A DNA stretch of 64,000 nt, taken from contig QZDX01000001.1 in assembly GCA_009917555.1 (NCBI GenBank), forward strand, positions 124,001 through 188,000. The letters are read 5' to 3'. The stretch comes from a bacterium 1XD21-13. GTDB lineage: Bacteria > Bacillota > Clostridia > Lachnospirales > Lachnospiraceae. Under the pieces are notes generated by a model. It did no database searches, was not told the origin of the DNA, and saw nothing but the letters and a program-made list of their open reading frames with translations. Made by a program: the position numbers and the translations under genes. Shown piece by piece: positions 40,698 to 48,902 of the stretch (position 1 is its first letter; each line of letters starts with the position of its first letter).

Positions 40698-41447
40698 ATG
40701 AAGGAACGTCATCTTAAAATATTGGACATTGTCAATGAAAAGGAGCGTGTCAGCGTACAGGAGCTGTCCGAGGAGCTTGGCCTTTCCGTTGTTACGATAC
40801 GAAAGGATCTGGAGGAATTGGAAGCCGAAGGGCTTCTGCGCCGGATGCACGGCTATGCTGCTAAGGCTTCTCCGGATGCCATCAATTCACGAATGTCCTT
40901 CCGTTATTTAGAGAAAAAAAAGATTGCCAAAAAGGCAGTCTCTCTGGTGGAGCCAATGGAAACCATTATGATAGAATCCGGCTCTACCTGTGCCCTCTTT
41001 GCGGCGGAGCTGGCGGCTGTAAATGATGTGACAATTATTACCAACTCCACCTATATTGCCCGATCTCTGGGAGCTGCTCCGGGAGTCAAGGTGATTTTGT
41101 TGGGCGGTGATTACGACACGGTAGCCGAGGTCACCACCGGGCCGGTGACGGAGCTCTGTGCCCAGGAGTATTATGTAGATAAGATTTTTGTAGGCATCGA
41201 CGGCTATACGGAGGAAAACGGCTTTACTAATATCAATCACACCCGCTGCAGCACTGTTCGGGCTCTGGCAAAGCAGGCAGACAAGGTCATTGTTCTCACC
41301 ACCTCGGATAAGTTCGGAAAGCGCAGTGTGGCTAAGATGCTCTCCTCTGAGGAGGTGCACACGATTGTAACCGATTCTCAGCTCGCCCCTGAATATGTGG
41401 AGGCACTGCGGTCGCATCAGATTCGGGTGGAGATTGCAGGGGATTGA
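40698..41447 (+). CDS. DeoR-family transcription regulator
   Basis: A 249-residue DeoR regulator: N-terminal helix-turn-helix (VSVQELSEELGLSVVTIRKDLEELEAEGLL, about 18-47) with the family RMHGYA turn, and a C-terminal sugar-phosphate-binding domain (MIESGSTCALFA; NSTYIARSL; VGIDGYTEENG). DeoR proteins sense phosphorylated sugars, which fits a glycyl radical enzyme acting on a sugar phosphate. Divergent from that enzyme, with an extended -10 TGATATACT at 40654-40662. Its 3' end abuts the truncated LacI fragment of the mosaic pseudogene. Confidence 0.92.
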   Translation: MKERHLKILDIVNEKERVSVQELSEELGLSVVTIRKDLEELEAEGLLRRMHGYAAKASPDAINSRMSFRYLEKKKIAKKAVSLVEPMETIMIESGSTCALFAAELAAVNDVTIITNSTYIARSLGAAPGVKVILLGGDYDTVAEVTTGPVTELCAQEYYVDKIFVGIDGYTEENGFTNINHTRCSTVRALAKQADKVIVLTTSDKFGKRSVAKMLSSEEVHTIVTDSQLAPEYVEALRSHQIRVEIAGD

Positions 41448-41997
41448 TTTCGGGATCTTAAAGATGGGGCTGTCGCTTGAACGAAAGAAATCGTCAAAGG
41501 TAAGCGTGGCAATGTCTTCCGGGATTCTCATATTCCGTTCCTGGATCAGCCTCAAAACTCCTTTCATCATAACAGAATTTGCCACAAAAATCGCAGTTGG
41601 GGGATCCGGCATATCCATAAGCTCTTTAATTCCTCGATATCCGCCCTCTATTGTAAATTCCCCTGACTTGATATACTCTTTTCTCAGATTCAGCCTCTGA
41701 ATCTGCATTGCCTTTTTATATCCGGTCAGCCGATCATGCCCTGTCAAGGAAGAATGCGTCCCTGTTATCGTTGCAATCTTTGTGTGTCCCGCCTTTATCA
41801 AAGCCATGGTTGCATCAAAGCCGCCATAGACGTTATCCAAAAATACCCCGTCAAAATGAGAATATTGCAGGTCTCGATCCACCAGCACCAAAGGCACCTT
41901 GAGCTTTTCCAGCATTCCTAAATATTCAAATTTTAAAGTGATAGTATCCATAACCGGTGTAAGGATAATTCCGTTCAGCGGTATTTTTGAGAAAACA
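41448..41997 (-). pseudogene. LacI-family ligand-binding domain fragment (truncated at both ends)
   Basis: Minus-strand translation gives a LacI/GalR sensor-domain piece: IPLNGIILTPVMDTITLKF, VPLVLVDRD, GGFDATMALIKAGHTKIATITG, TAIFVANSVMMKGVLRLIQE and IATLTFDDFFRSSDSPIF. The DNA-binding domain is missing and the C-terminus breaks off at the end of the DeoR gene, after which the frame reads antisense to it. Upstream it is joined in the same frame to an M28 peptidase remnant. Clearly a relic produced by deletion. Boundaries are approximate. Confidence 0.8.
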
Positions 41998-42890
41998 TCC
42001 AGAGCCTGAAAGCTCCGCTTCATATTTTCAAGTACCTCCTCCCGATAATCATCCTCAGGCATATGAAGTAAATCCTGATCATTTACTGTCAGCTCGCAGC
42101 AATCAATTCCTCTCTCATAAAATGGAACATGATCACTTCCTGGAGGTGGCGGATTCTTATATACCTTTTGTGGAAAGATCTCATCCTCCTGAAGATAGTC
42201 AATTAATTCACGCTCAAATGCCTCATAGCCGCACCATACCTCTAAAACATCTCAGCGTCCTGCACCATCTACATTAATCAGATAATCTACATCACTTAAA
42301 TCCTTACAGGAAGCGTATGCTTTTGCTCCCTCCAACCGACATTCCTCTGCGTCCATAAGAATAAAATCAATATCCTTGCGCAGCCTTCCTTTTGACAAAA
42401 GCTTCGCAATTTCTGTGATGATCACCGCTCCGGAGCCATTGTCAAAGGCTCCCTTTGTATTGTACATCGTATCATAGTGTGCGCAAATGATAATTTTCCC
42501 CGCCTCAGGAGCTTCTGCGCGAAGAGGGAGCACCAAATCACAGCCTCTCATATTCTTCTTTGTATAAGTTCCTGTCTCACCTTCTACGATTACCTTCTCA
42601 CCCTTTTCCAAAAGCTCCTTTATCATATGGTTCGTTTTCTCGTCCACAATTAAATGAGGAAGCTCACTGTTACCCTCAATAAGCGTCTGAGAAATCAGCC
42701 TTCCCTTTGGTCTTCCGGATACATACGCTACAAGCTTTCCGTCCCTGAACACACCGTAGCGATCCCAATAATACATATTCCAAACTATATTATATCCGAT
42801 CAGGCGAAGCTCTCCGGAAAACGCTCCGTTGCCGCTCCCCAAAAACAAATATGTGTCTAAGTCCAGCTCCCTTGGCGCAGTCATCCTGAG
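41998..42890 (-). pseudogene. M28-family aminopeptidase fragment with in-frame TGA
   Basis: An M28 peptidase relic: a PA-like segment (VFRDGKLVAYVSGRPKGRL), zinc ligands in AHYDTMYNTKGAFDNGSGA and ILMDAEECRLEGAKAY, then a TGA at 42254-42252 after NVDGAGR, after which the same frame continues with VLEVWCGYEAFE and the M28 C-terminal GSDHVPFYERGID and LLHMPEDDY. The N-terminus is lost and fused to an M20 fragment; the C-terminus fuses to a LacI fragment. Stop codon plus truncations make it nonfunctional. Boundaries are approximate. Confidence 0.8.
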
Positions 42891-43385
42891 CCAGGAGGAA
42901 GTCTCTGTCACACCCCAGCCCTCAAAAGTAAATTCCAGCTTGTACGCATCAGATGAAATCTTTTGAAACTCCTTAAACAGTAATTCCTCTGCCTTCTCAC
43001 AGGAATGCAGTATATCTGAAAACTCTTCCTCATACTCGTATCCGTCCGGCAGATATGTAAAATTAATCACTGCTGTACAGACTCCCGGAAGTGTAATAGA
43101 CACATCCCCCGCGCTTAGAGACACCACGCTAAACACCGGAGCTGGCAAGAGGCCAAAGGATCTTTGTTCCCATTTTTCCCCCAGCTTGTAGCATGCATTT
43201 ATAATAGGAAGCATTTTTTCGATAGCATTTACTCCTTCCTGCTTTAAGTTTCCATGAACACTTCTGCCCTCCGCCGTAATGCGAGCTGCATAAGATCCCA
43301 TATGCGCTCCCGCGGGCCTAAGTCCTGTAGGCTCAGCAACTAAAACCGCGTCTGCCCGATTGCAACAATCTTCCATGATACCCAC
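42891..43385 (-). pseudogene. M20-family peptidase (ArgE/DapE type) fragment
   Basis: About 165 codons of an M20 peptidase: DAVLVAEPTGLRPAGAHMGSY and the dimerisation-domain strands GRSVHGNLKQEGVNAIEKM. The catalytic N-terminal metal-site region is missing; an in-frame TGA precedes the first usable GTG at 43385 and no RBS is seen. At about 42890 the frame passes directly into an M28 peptidase relic, apparently through an in-frame deletion. Not expected to be active. Confidence 0.75.
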
Positions 43386-43605
43386 AGCTCATATGCAACC
43401 CCCAATTCTAATTTCTGAAAAATGTATCACTCCCTGTGTCTGATCCGATGTTATCCCATAGAAAATTAGAAGTCAATGAATCCACCTCAAAATGATTTTT
43501 GTTACATACTTCGGTAAATTTTTTCATAAAATGTTTTATTTTTTCTTATTTATTCCAGATTTTTTGTGCATTATGCCATATTTTTCAATGATATTTTCCA
43601 AAAGA
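43386..43605. other. AT-rich spacer without recognisable gene
   Basis: About 220 bp of AT-rich DNA between the peptidase relics and the glgB terminator. It may be the former upstream region of the decayed genes. No promoter, dyad or coding frame could be supported. Confidence 0.5.
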
Positions 43606-43653
43606 AAACAAGCCGCAGGCTGACACTTTTTCATGTCAGCCTGCGGCTTGTTT
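43606..43653 (-). terminator. Strong terminator of the amylase-glgB operon
   Basis: A perfect 20-bp stem, from AAACAAGCCGCAGG (43606) to its complement ending at 43653, with an 8-nt loop. On the minus strand TTTTCTTTTG follows, giving a strong intrinsic terminator for glgB. Confidence 0.9.
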
Positions 43654-43715
43654 CTCTTTTCTGTTACATATATCTTATGAAAACAAACTCTACAGTCAAT
43701 GCTTCCACTATCCTT

Positions 43716-45674
43716 TTAGAACTCAAACACAGCCACCCCATAAGCCGGCAGCGGATAAGCAAAGGAATAAGGCAGTCCGTCACACTCGCTCTTCTCCGCC
43801 TTATAAACAAGCGCCTTCTCCCGTCCGCTTCCGCCGAATTCCGCCGCGTCACTGTCAAGGATCAGCTTATACTGCTTTCTCCTGGGCACGCCTACCCGAT
43901 AGTCCTCCCGCTCCATAGGCGTAAAGTTGCACACAAAGAGCAGATTCTTCGTCCCCTTTTTGCTAAAACGCATGAAGGAGAAGATACTGCGGAAATTATC
44001 ATTTGCATTTACCCACTGAAAACCGGCCGGAACCGTATCCTGCTCATAGAGAGCCGGCGTCTTCCGGTACAGGTGCAAAAGCGCCTTCACATAATTCTGC
44101 AGCTGCTGATGCTTCTCCTCGCCCAGCAGATACCAATCAAGCTCCCTGGCCTCGCTCCACTCCTGGAACTGGGCAAAATCCTGCCCCATAAAGAGTAGCT
44201 TCTTACCCGGATGGCCTATCATAAAGGAGTATCCCACCTTCAGATTGGCAAACTTATCGTCATAGAGACCCGGCATCTTATTGATCATGGAGCATTTCAA
44301 ATGCACCACCTCATCGTGGGACAGCACCAGAATATAATTCTCGCTGTAAGCGTAGGTCATGGCAAAGGTCATCAGATTGTGAGCGCCGTTCCGGAAATAG
44401 GGATCCAGCTTCATATATTCCAGGAAATCATTCATCCAGCCCATATTCCACTTGAAGGAGAAGCCCAGACCGTCATTCTCCGCGATATCCGTCACCTTGG
44501 GCCATGCGGTGGATTCCTCGGCGATCATCATCACACCGGGATTCCTTCCCAACAGGCAGGAATTCAAATGCTTGAAGAATTCAATAGCCTCCAAATTCTT
44601 GTTGCCGCCGTATTTATTGGCCACCCACTGACCGTCCTGCTTGCCGTAATCCAAGTACAGCATAGAAGCCACTGCGTCCACCCGCAGACCGTCCACATGG
44701 TACTGCTCCACCCAGAAGAGGGCATTGGCAATGAGGAAGTTCTTTACCTCGTTCATCTCGTAGTTAAAGATCTTGGTGCCCCAATCCGGATGCTCTCCCT
44801 TTCTGGGGTCCGGATACTCATAGAGGGCCTGGCCGTCAAAGTCCGCAAGGCCATGGGCATCCCTTGGAAAATGGGCCGGCACCCAGTCAAGGATCACACC
44901 GATTTTATTTTTATGAAGGTAATTGATGAGGTACATAAAATCCTGGGGGCTTCCATAACGAGAGGTGGGCGCATAATAACCCGTCACCTGGTAGCCCCAG
45001 GAGCCGTCAAAGGGATGCTCCGCAATACCCATCAGCTCCACATGGGTATATCCCATTTCCTTTACATAGTCCGTCAGGCTGTGGGCCAGCTCCCGATAGT
45101 TATAAAAGCCGTCCTCGTCAGGGCCATGGGGATGCTTCTTCCAGGAGCCCGGATGCACCTCGTAGATAGACATGGGCTCTTCTTTTGTGTTCCGGCCCTT
45201 GCGCTTCTCCATCCAGGCACTGTCACCCCAGCGAAAGCCGCTGATATCTGCAATTCTCGATGCGGTTCCGGGACGCTGCTCCGCCTCCAGGGCAAATGGA
45301 TCCGCCTTGTAGAGCAGCCGGTGATCCCCTGTCTCAATGAGGAATTTATAGAGGGTTCCCATCTCCACTCCCGGAATAAACAGCTCATAAATTCCCAGAG
45401 GCTCCAGGCGCTTCATCTCATGGCTGTCCTGATTCCACCCGTTGAACTCCCCGATCACATGTACCCGATGAGCATGAGGAGCCCACACCGCAAAGTGGAC
45501 GCCCTTCTTTCCCTCATACTTCACCGGATGAGCTCCCAGCTTCCGGAAAATGTCATAATGATTTCCCTGGCCAAACAGATATTGGTCCATATCCGTCACA
45601 AAGCAGGCTGGCAGCTCCGGCTTCTGTTTTCTTTTCGTCTGTGCTTTCTTTTTTGGTTTCTTCGTTTCTCCCAT
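43716..45674 (-). CDS. glgB: 1,4-alpha-glucan branching enzyme
   Basis: A 652-residue GlgB. After a Lys-rich start comes the N-terminal CBM48 domain (GVHFAVWAPHAHRVHVIGEFNGW), then the GH13 barrel with region I DWVPAHFPRD, nucleophile Asp in GLRVDAVASMLYLDY, acid Glu in MMIAEESTAWP and LSHDEVVH, and the C-terminal beta domain. It forms alpha-1,6 branches in glycogen. The ATG at 45674 has CAGGAG 8 nt upstream; a GTG three codons earlier overlaps that site. It follows the amylase gene by 5 nt. Other glg synthesis genes are not in this window. Confidence 0.95.
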   Translation of the reverse strand: MGETKKPKKKAQTKRKQKPELPACFVTDMDQYLFGQGNHYDIFRKLGAHPVKYEGKKGVHFAVWAPHAHRVHVIGEFNGWNQDSHEMKRLEPLGIYELFIPGVEMGTLYKFLIETGDHRLLYKADPFALEAEQRPGTASRIADISGFRWGDSAWMEKRKGRNTKEEPMSIYEVHPGSWKKHPHGPDEDGFYNYRELAHSLTDYVKEMGYTHVELMGIAEHPFDGSWGYQVTGYYAPTSRYGSPQDFMYLINYLHKNKIGVILDWVPAHFPRDAHGLADFDGQALYEYPDPRKGEHPDWGTKIFNYEMNEVKNFLIANALFWVEQYHVDGLRVDAVASMLYLDYGKQDGQWVANKYGGNKNLEAIEFFKHLNSCLLGRNPGVMMIAEESTAWPKVTDIAENDGLGFSFKWNMGWMNDFLEYMKLDPYFRNGAHNLMTFAMTYAYSENYILVLSHDEVVHLKCSMINKMPGLYDDKFANLKVGYSFMIGHPGKKLLFMGQDFAQFQEWSEARELDWYLLGEEKHQQLQNYVKALLHLYRKTPALYEQDTVPAGFQWVNANDNFRSIFSFMRFSKKGTKNLLFVCNFTPMEREDYRVGVPRRKQYKLILDSDAAEFGGSGREKALVYKAEKSECDGLPYSFAYPLPAYGVAVFEF

Positions 45675-45679
45675 AATAC

Positions 45680-47038
45680 TCACTCCTGTATCATATTAAA
45701 TACCGCACTTCCACCTGCGGGTATTTCCAACTGAAGCTTTCCGTTCTGAATCGGAAATGTCTCATCTGTGAGAATCTCAAGGGCACTGCTTCCCGCCACC
45801 GGACAGGGGATCTCCATCCGCGCCGGAGCCTCATCGTTATTCACCGCAACCACAACAGCCTCCTCTCCCAGAATCCGGGCAAAGGCATACTGCCGGTTCG
45901 TAAGAAGCAGCTCCCGGTACACACCGTCCACAAGGGCCGGTGCCTCCTTGCGAAGCTTGGCAAGCTTGATCAAAAGTTCTTTTAATTCCGGATGAGGCGG
46001 CTGTGCCTCCATCTGCTCAAGGTCCAGGCAGGGCCGAAGAAGGTCGTCATTGGCTCCCTCCTTTTTTCCCTCCACGCCCCATTCACCGCCGTAATAGATA
46101 GACGGAATACCGGGAAGGGTATAGAGAAGGGTATACACCGGAATCAGATGCTCCTTATGATTCAGCTTATTCACCAGCCGATCCACATCATGGTTCTCCA
46201 CAAAGGAGTACAGTCTCCGTCCCCGATAAATTCCTCCATTGGCATCAAACTGCCGCCGGATGGTGTGGGCAATCTCAAAATAATTGTGATCGTTATGGCC
46301 GGAGTAGAGGCCCTTGTGAAGCTCATAGTTGGTTACGGAATGCAGCATATCCTCTCCGGTCCAACGGGAATAATCCCCGTGTATGACCTCTCCCATAAGC
46401 CAGAAGTCCTCTTTTTTTGCCTCCGCCACCCTGCGGAGATCACGCATAAAATTAAATTCCAGGCAGTCCGCACAGTCTAAACGGATGCCGTCAATGTCAA
46501 ATTCATCAATCCAGAACCGCACCACATCAAAGAGATACTGGCGCACGCCCTCGTCGTAGAGATTCAGATTGGCCAGCTCAAAGCAGTTCCTCCATGCCTT
46601 GTAGTAAAAGCCATCGTTGTAGTGGGTATTGCCCTCAAAGCTTACATCCTGATACCACCAGCGGTACTGGGACTGCTCCCTCTTCTCCTTCAGATCCTGG
46701 AAGGCGAAAAACTCCCGGCCTGTGTGGTTGAACACACCATCCACCACCACCCGGATTCCGCTCTCATGGCAGAGCTCCACAAAGTGCTTAAAGTCCTCAT
46801 TATCTCCAAGCCTCCGGTCTACCAGCTTGTAGTCTCTTGTATCATATCCATGACTGGTGGATTCAAACAGAGGACCAATATAGACGGCTGTCACACCATA
46901 CTCCTTCATGTGTGCAATCCATGGGTCCAGCTCCCGCAGACGGTGCACGACCGCTTCCTCCGTATTGTATTTGGGTGCTCCTGTGAGTCCCAACGGATAT
47001 ATGTGATAAAATATTGCTTCCTCATACCATTTCGACAT
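45680..47038 (-). CDS. GH13 alpha-amylase-family glycosidase
   Basis: A 452-residue intracellular GH13 enzyme with no signal peptide. Catalytic residues: nucleophile Asp188 (GIRLDCADCLEF), acid/base Glu217 (LMGEVIHGD), and Asp284 (FVENHDVDRL); region I is VVVDGVFNHTG. It resembles maltodextrin glucosidases and cyclomaltodextrinases but lacks their long N-terminal domain. It likely hydrolyses maltodextrin or glycogen in the cytoplasm beside GlgB. RBS GGAAGG is a little distant (about 9 nt). Exact specificity unknown. Confidence 0.88.
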   Translation of the reverse strand: MSKWYEEAIFYHIYPLGLTGAPKYNTEEAVVHRLRELDPWIAHMKEYGVTAVYIGPLFESTSHGYDTRDYKLVDRRLGDNEDFKHFVELCHESGIRVVVDGVFNHTGREFFAFQDLKEKREQSQYRWWYQDVSFEGNTHYNDGFYYKAWRNCFELANLNLYDEGVRQYLFDVVRFWIDEFDIDGIRLDCADCLEFNFMRDLRRVAEAKKEDFWLMGEVIHGDYSRWTGEDMLHSVTNYELHKGLYSGHNDHNYFEIAHTIRRQFDANGGIYRGRRLYSFVENHDVDRLVNKLNHKEHLIPVYTLLYTLPGIPSIYYGGEWGVEGKKEGANDDLLRPCLDLEQMEAQPPHPELKELLIKLAKLRKEAPALVDGVYRELLLTNRQYAFARILGEEAVVVAVNNDEAPARMEIPCPVAGSSALEILTDETFPIQNGKLQLEIPAGGSAVFNMIQE

Positions 47039-47130
47039 GTCTTACTTTCCTTCCCTTCTGTCCTTCTTTAAAGCTTATCTCTGCCGCGGCAATTCCCACG
47101 GCCGCCCCGATTCTTAAGGGCTCCTGTCTG

Positions 47131-47709
47131 TCAGGAGTAAATGCCATGCATAAACTGATGTACCAGAGAATGTATTTCCTCCTGGGAAATCGTCATCCGA
47201 AGACCCCCGTTTACCTCCAGCTTCATCTTGATATCGTAGAGAATGAGACCGATAAACCCCAGGGAAAACTGCCTCTGGCGTCCATGCATATTCCCTAAAA
47301 TGCCGGCTGCTGACACAAAGATCTGTTCAATCTCCTGTTGAAGCCTTATCACCAGGGGTCTTACGGCCTGATAGGCTTCATTCTCCTTTGCCGAGTGATA
47401 CAGGGCCAAAAATAAGGTATAAAATTTCGGCTCCTGCTTTGCAAAGGAAGCCAGCTCGCCTGCTGCGGCACTCAGGGTATTCCTTAAGTCTCCCTCATAC
47501 GCGCACGCCTTATGCAAACGCTCCATAAAGGGCTCTCCTCTGCTCTCCAATAATTGCTCCAGCAGACCATATTTACTTTTAAAATAATAATAGAGTGTCG
47601 GCTTGGTGACACCGGAACGCTCCACAATCTCCTGAACGCCCACCGCATCATACCCTCTCGCGTAAAAAAGGTCCAGCGCCGTCTCCAGAATCATCTCCCG
47701 GTTGTCCAT
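47131..47709 (-). CDS. TetR-family transcription regulator
   Basis: A 192-residue TetR regulator: helix-turn-helix MILETALDLFYARGYDAVGVQEIVERSGVTKPTLYYYFKSK-type N-terminus (key region about 5-45) and a helical ligand domain. The promoter, TTGACA-17-TAGAAT, encloses the dyad TATACCG-AA-CGGTATA, so it is probably autoregulated. It lies upstream of the amylase/glgB pair on the same strand and divergent from the hexose kinase; it may control either. The inducer is not known. Confidence 0.92.
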   Translation of the reverse strand: MDNREMILETALDLFYARGYDAVGVQEIVERSGVTKPTLYYYFKSKYGLLEQLLESRGEPFMERLHKACAYEGDLRNTLSAAAGELASFAKQEPKFYTLFLALYHSAKENEAYQAVRPLVIRLQQEIEQIFVSAAGILGNMHGRQRQFSLGFIGLILYDIKMKLEVNGGLRMTISQEEIHSLVHQFMHGIYS

Positions 47710-47728
47710 CCGTTATCCCTCCACCCTC

Positions 47729-47757
47729 ATTCTATACCGTTCGGTATATTGTGTCAA
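47729..47757 (-). promoter_or_regulatory. tetR-like promoter with operator in the spacer
   Basis: On the minus strand TTGACA (47757-47752), 17 nt, TAGAAT (47734-47729). The dyad TATACCGTTCGGTATA (47733-47748, 7-bp arms) fills the spacer, a classic arrangement for self-repression by a TetR-family protein. Confidence 0.8.
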
Positions 47758-47784
47758 GGGCCTGTTTTCCTGGTATTTTTACAT

Positions 47785-47813
47785 TTGACATTCCTTCCCG
47801 CCACTTCTATAAT
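47785..47813 (+). promoter_or_regulatory. Consensus promoter of the hexose-phosphate kinase gene
   Basis: TTGACA (47785-47790), 17 nt, TATAAT (47808-47813): perfect match to the vegetative consensus. The TetR-type dyad ends 37 bp upstream, so control by that regulator is possible but not required. Confidence 0.8.
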
Positions 47814-47879
47814 TTAAGTAAGCGGGTTCACACAGGCTTAGACCTGTAGGGCTCCACAAGAAAGACGGAGGATTCACAG

Positions 47880-48812
47880 ATGATTTTAACTCTTACCCTC
47901 AATCCCTGTATTGACAAGACCATTTACTTGGATCAGCTGGAGGTCGGCTCCTATAATCGTGTAAAAAATGTGCGGGAGGATTCGGCCGGAAAGGGCCTGA
48001 ATGTCAGTATTGTTTTAAACAATCTGAAGGAGGAGACCCTCTGCATGGGATTCAACTTTAAAAGCAACGGCCATCTGCTGGAACAGCTTCTAAAAAGCCA
48101 TCAGGTAAAGCACGCTTTTATTTCTCTGGACGGCGCGATCCGTACCAATATAAAGCTGTTCGATCGCTCCTGTCAGGTAATGACCGAGATCAACGAGGCC
48201 GGTCCCTTTGTCCCCCCTGAGGCCGTGGACCAGCTTTTGACTGCCGTAGAAGCGGCCTTGGATCACACGGACATTCTTGTTATGAGCGGCAGTATTCCTC
48301 CCGGTGTTCCCACGGATATCTACGGGCGCCTGATCCGCCTTGCCAATAAAAAGCACGTGAAAACCGTACTGGACGCCGCAGGTGAGCCTCTGTTTCTGGG
48401 GCTTTTGGAAAAGCCATACCTCATCAAGCCCAACACGCTGGAATTTGAGCAGGCCTTTCAAAAGGAGCTGGCAGATGGAATGAGCACACTAGAAATTGCC
48501 CGCCGGGTTGTAAAGGATGGAATTCCCTATATTTGTCTGTCCATGGGCGCCGACGGAGCCATGCTGATTGACCGGGAGCACGTCTATCGGGCCAGGCCTC
48601 TTCCCCTGGTTCCCAAGGGTCTTACCGGAGCCGGCGACTCTATGGTGGCTGGTATGTGCCACGCCATCCGGAGGGGGCTGGGAAGTGCGGATATGCTGCG
48701 CTATGCCATGGCTTCTGCCGGAGGGTCTATTCGCCAGGAGGGTACTCTGTTAGCAGAACAGAAGGACGTGGATGAGCTGCTTCCACTGGTGGAGCTTGAG
48801 ACGATCCTGTAA
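47880..48812 (+). CDS. 1-phosphofructokinase/tagatose-6-phosphate kinase-like PfkB enzyme
   Basis: A 310-residue PfkB enzyme of the FruK/LacC group: opening TLTLNPCIDKTIYLDQL, glycine motif SAGKGLNVSIVLNNL, NTLEFEQ, and the catalytic GLTGAGDSMVAGM. It phosphorylates a hexose phosphate, typically fructose-1-phosphate or tagatose-6-phosphate. It stands alone after a consensus promoter, without the PTS or aldolase genes that would tell these apart. RBS GACGGAGG is 8 nt before the ATG. Confidence 0.87.
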   Translation: MILTLTLNPCIDKTIYLDQLEVGSYNRVKNVREDSAGKGLNVSIVLNNLKEETLCMGFNFKSNGHLLEQLLKSHQVKHAFISLDGAIRTNIKLFDRSCQVMTEINEAGPFVPPEAVDQLLTAVEAALDHTDILVMSGSIPPGVPTDIYGRLIRLANKKHVKTVLDAAGEPLFLGLLEKPYLIKPNTLEFEQAFQKELADGMSTLEIARRVVKDGIPYICLSMGADGAMLIDREHVYRARPLPLVPKGLTGAGDSMVAGMCHAIRRGLGSADMLRYAMASAGGSIRQEGTLLAEQKDVDELLPLVELETIL

Positions 48813-48837
48813 CCCTTTTCTGTAAAAAATCAATCAT

Positions 48838-48896
48838 AAAAGCAGATATTTCATATCCTCATGCTATTTTGCGGAACATGAAATATCTGCTTTTTC
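48838..48896. terminator. Bidirectional terminator
   Basis: AAAAGCAGATATTTCAT (48838-48854) and ATGAAATATCTGCTTTT (48878-48894) form a perfect 17-bp stem with a 23-nt loop between convergent genes, with T-rich ends on both strands. Confidence 0.85.
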
Positions 48897-48902
48897 ATTT
48901 TT

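Noticed and set aside
44211-45734. 507-codon open frame on the plus strand opposite glgB
   Set aside because: It lies wholly antisense to a GlgB gene with all catalytic motifs, is rich in His/Ile/Leu as expected of an antisense frame, and has no RBS.
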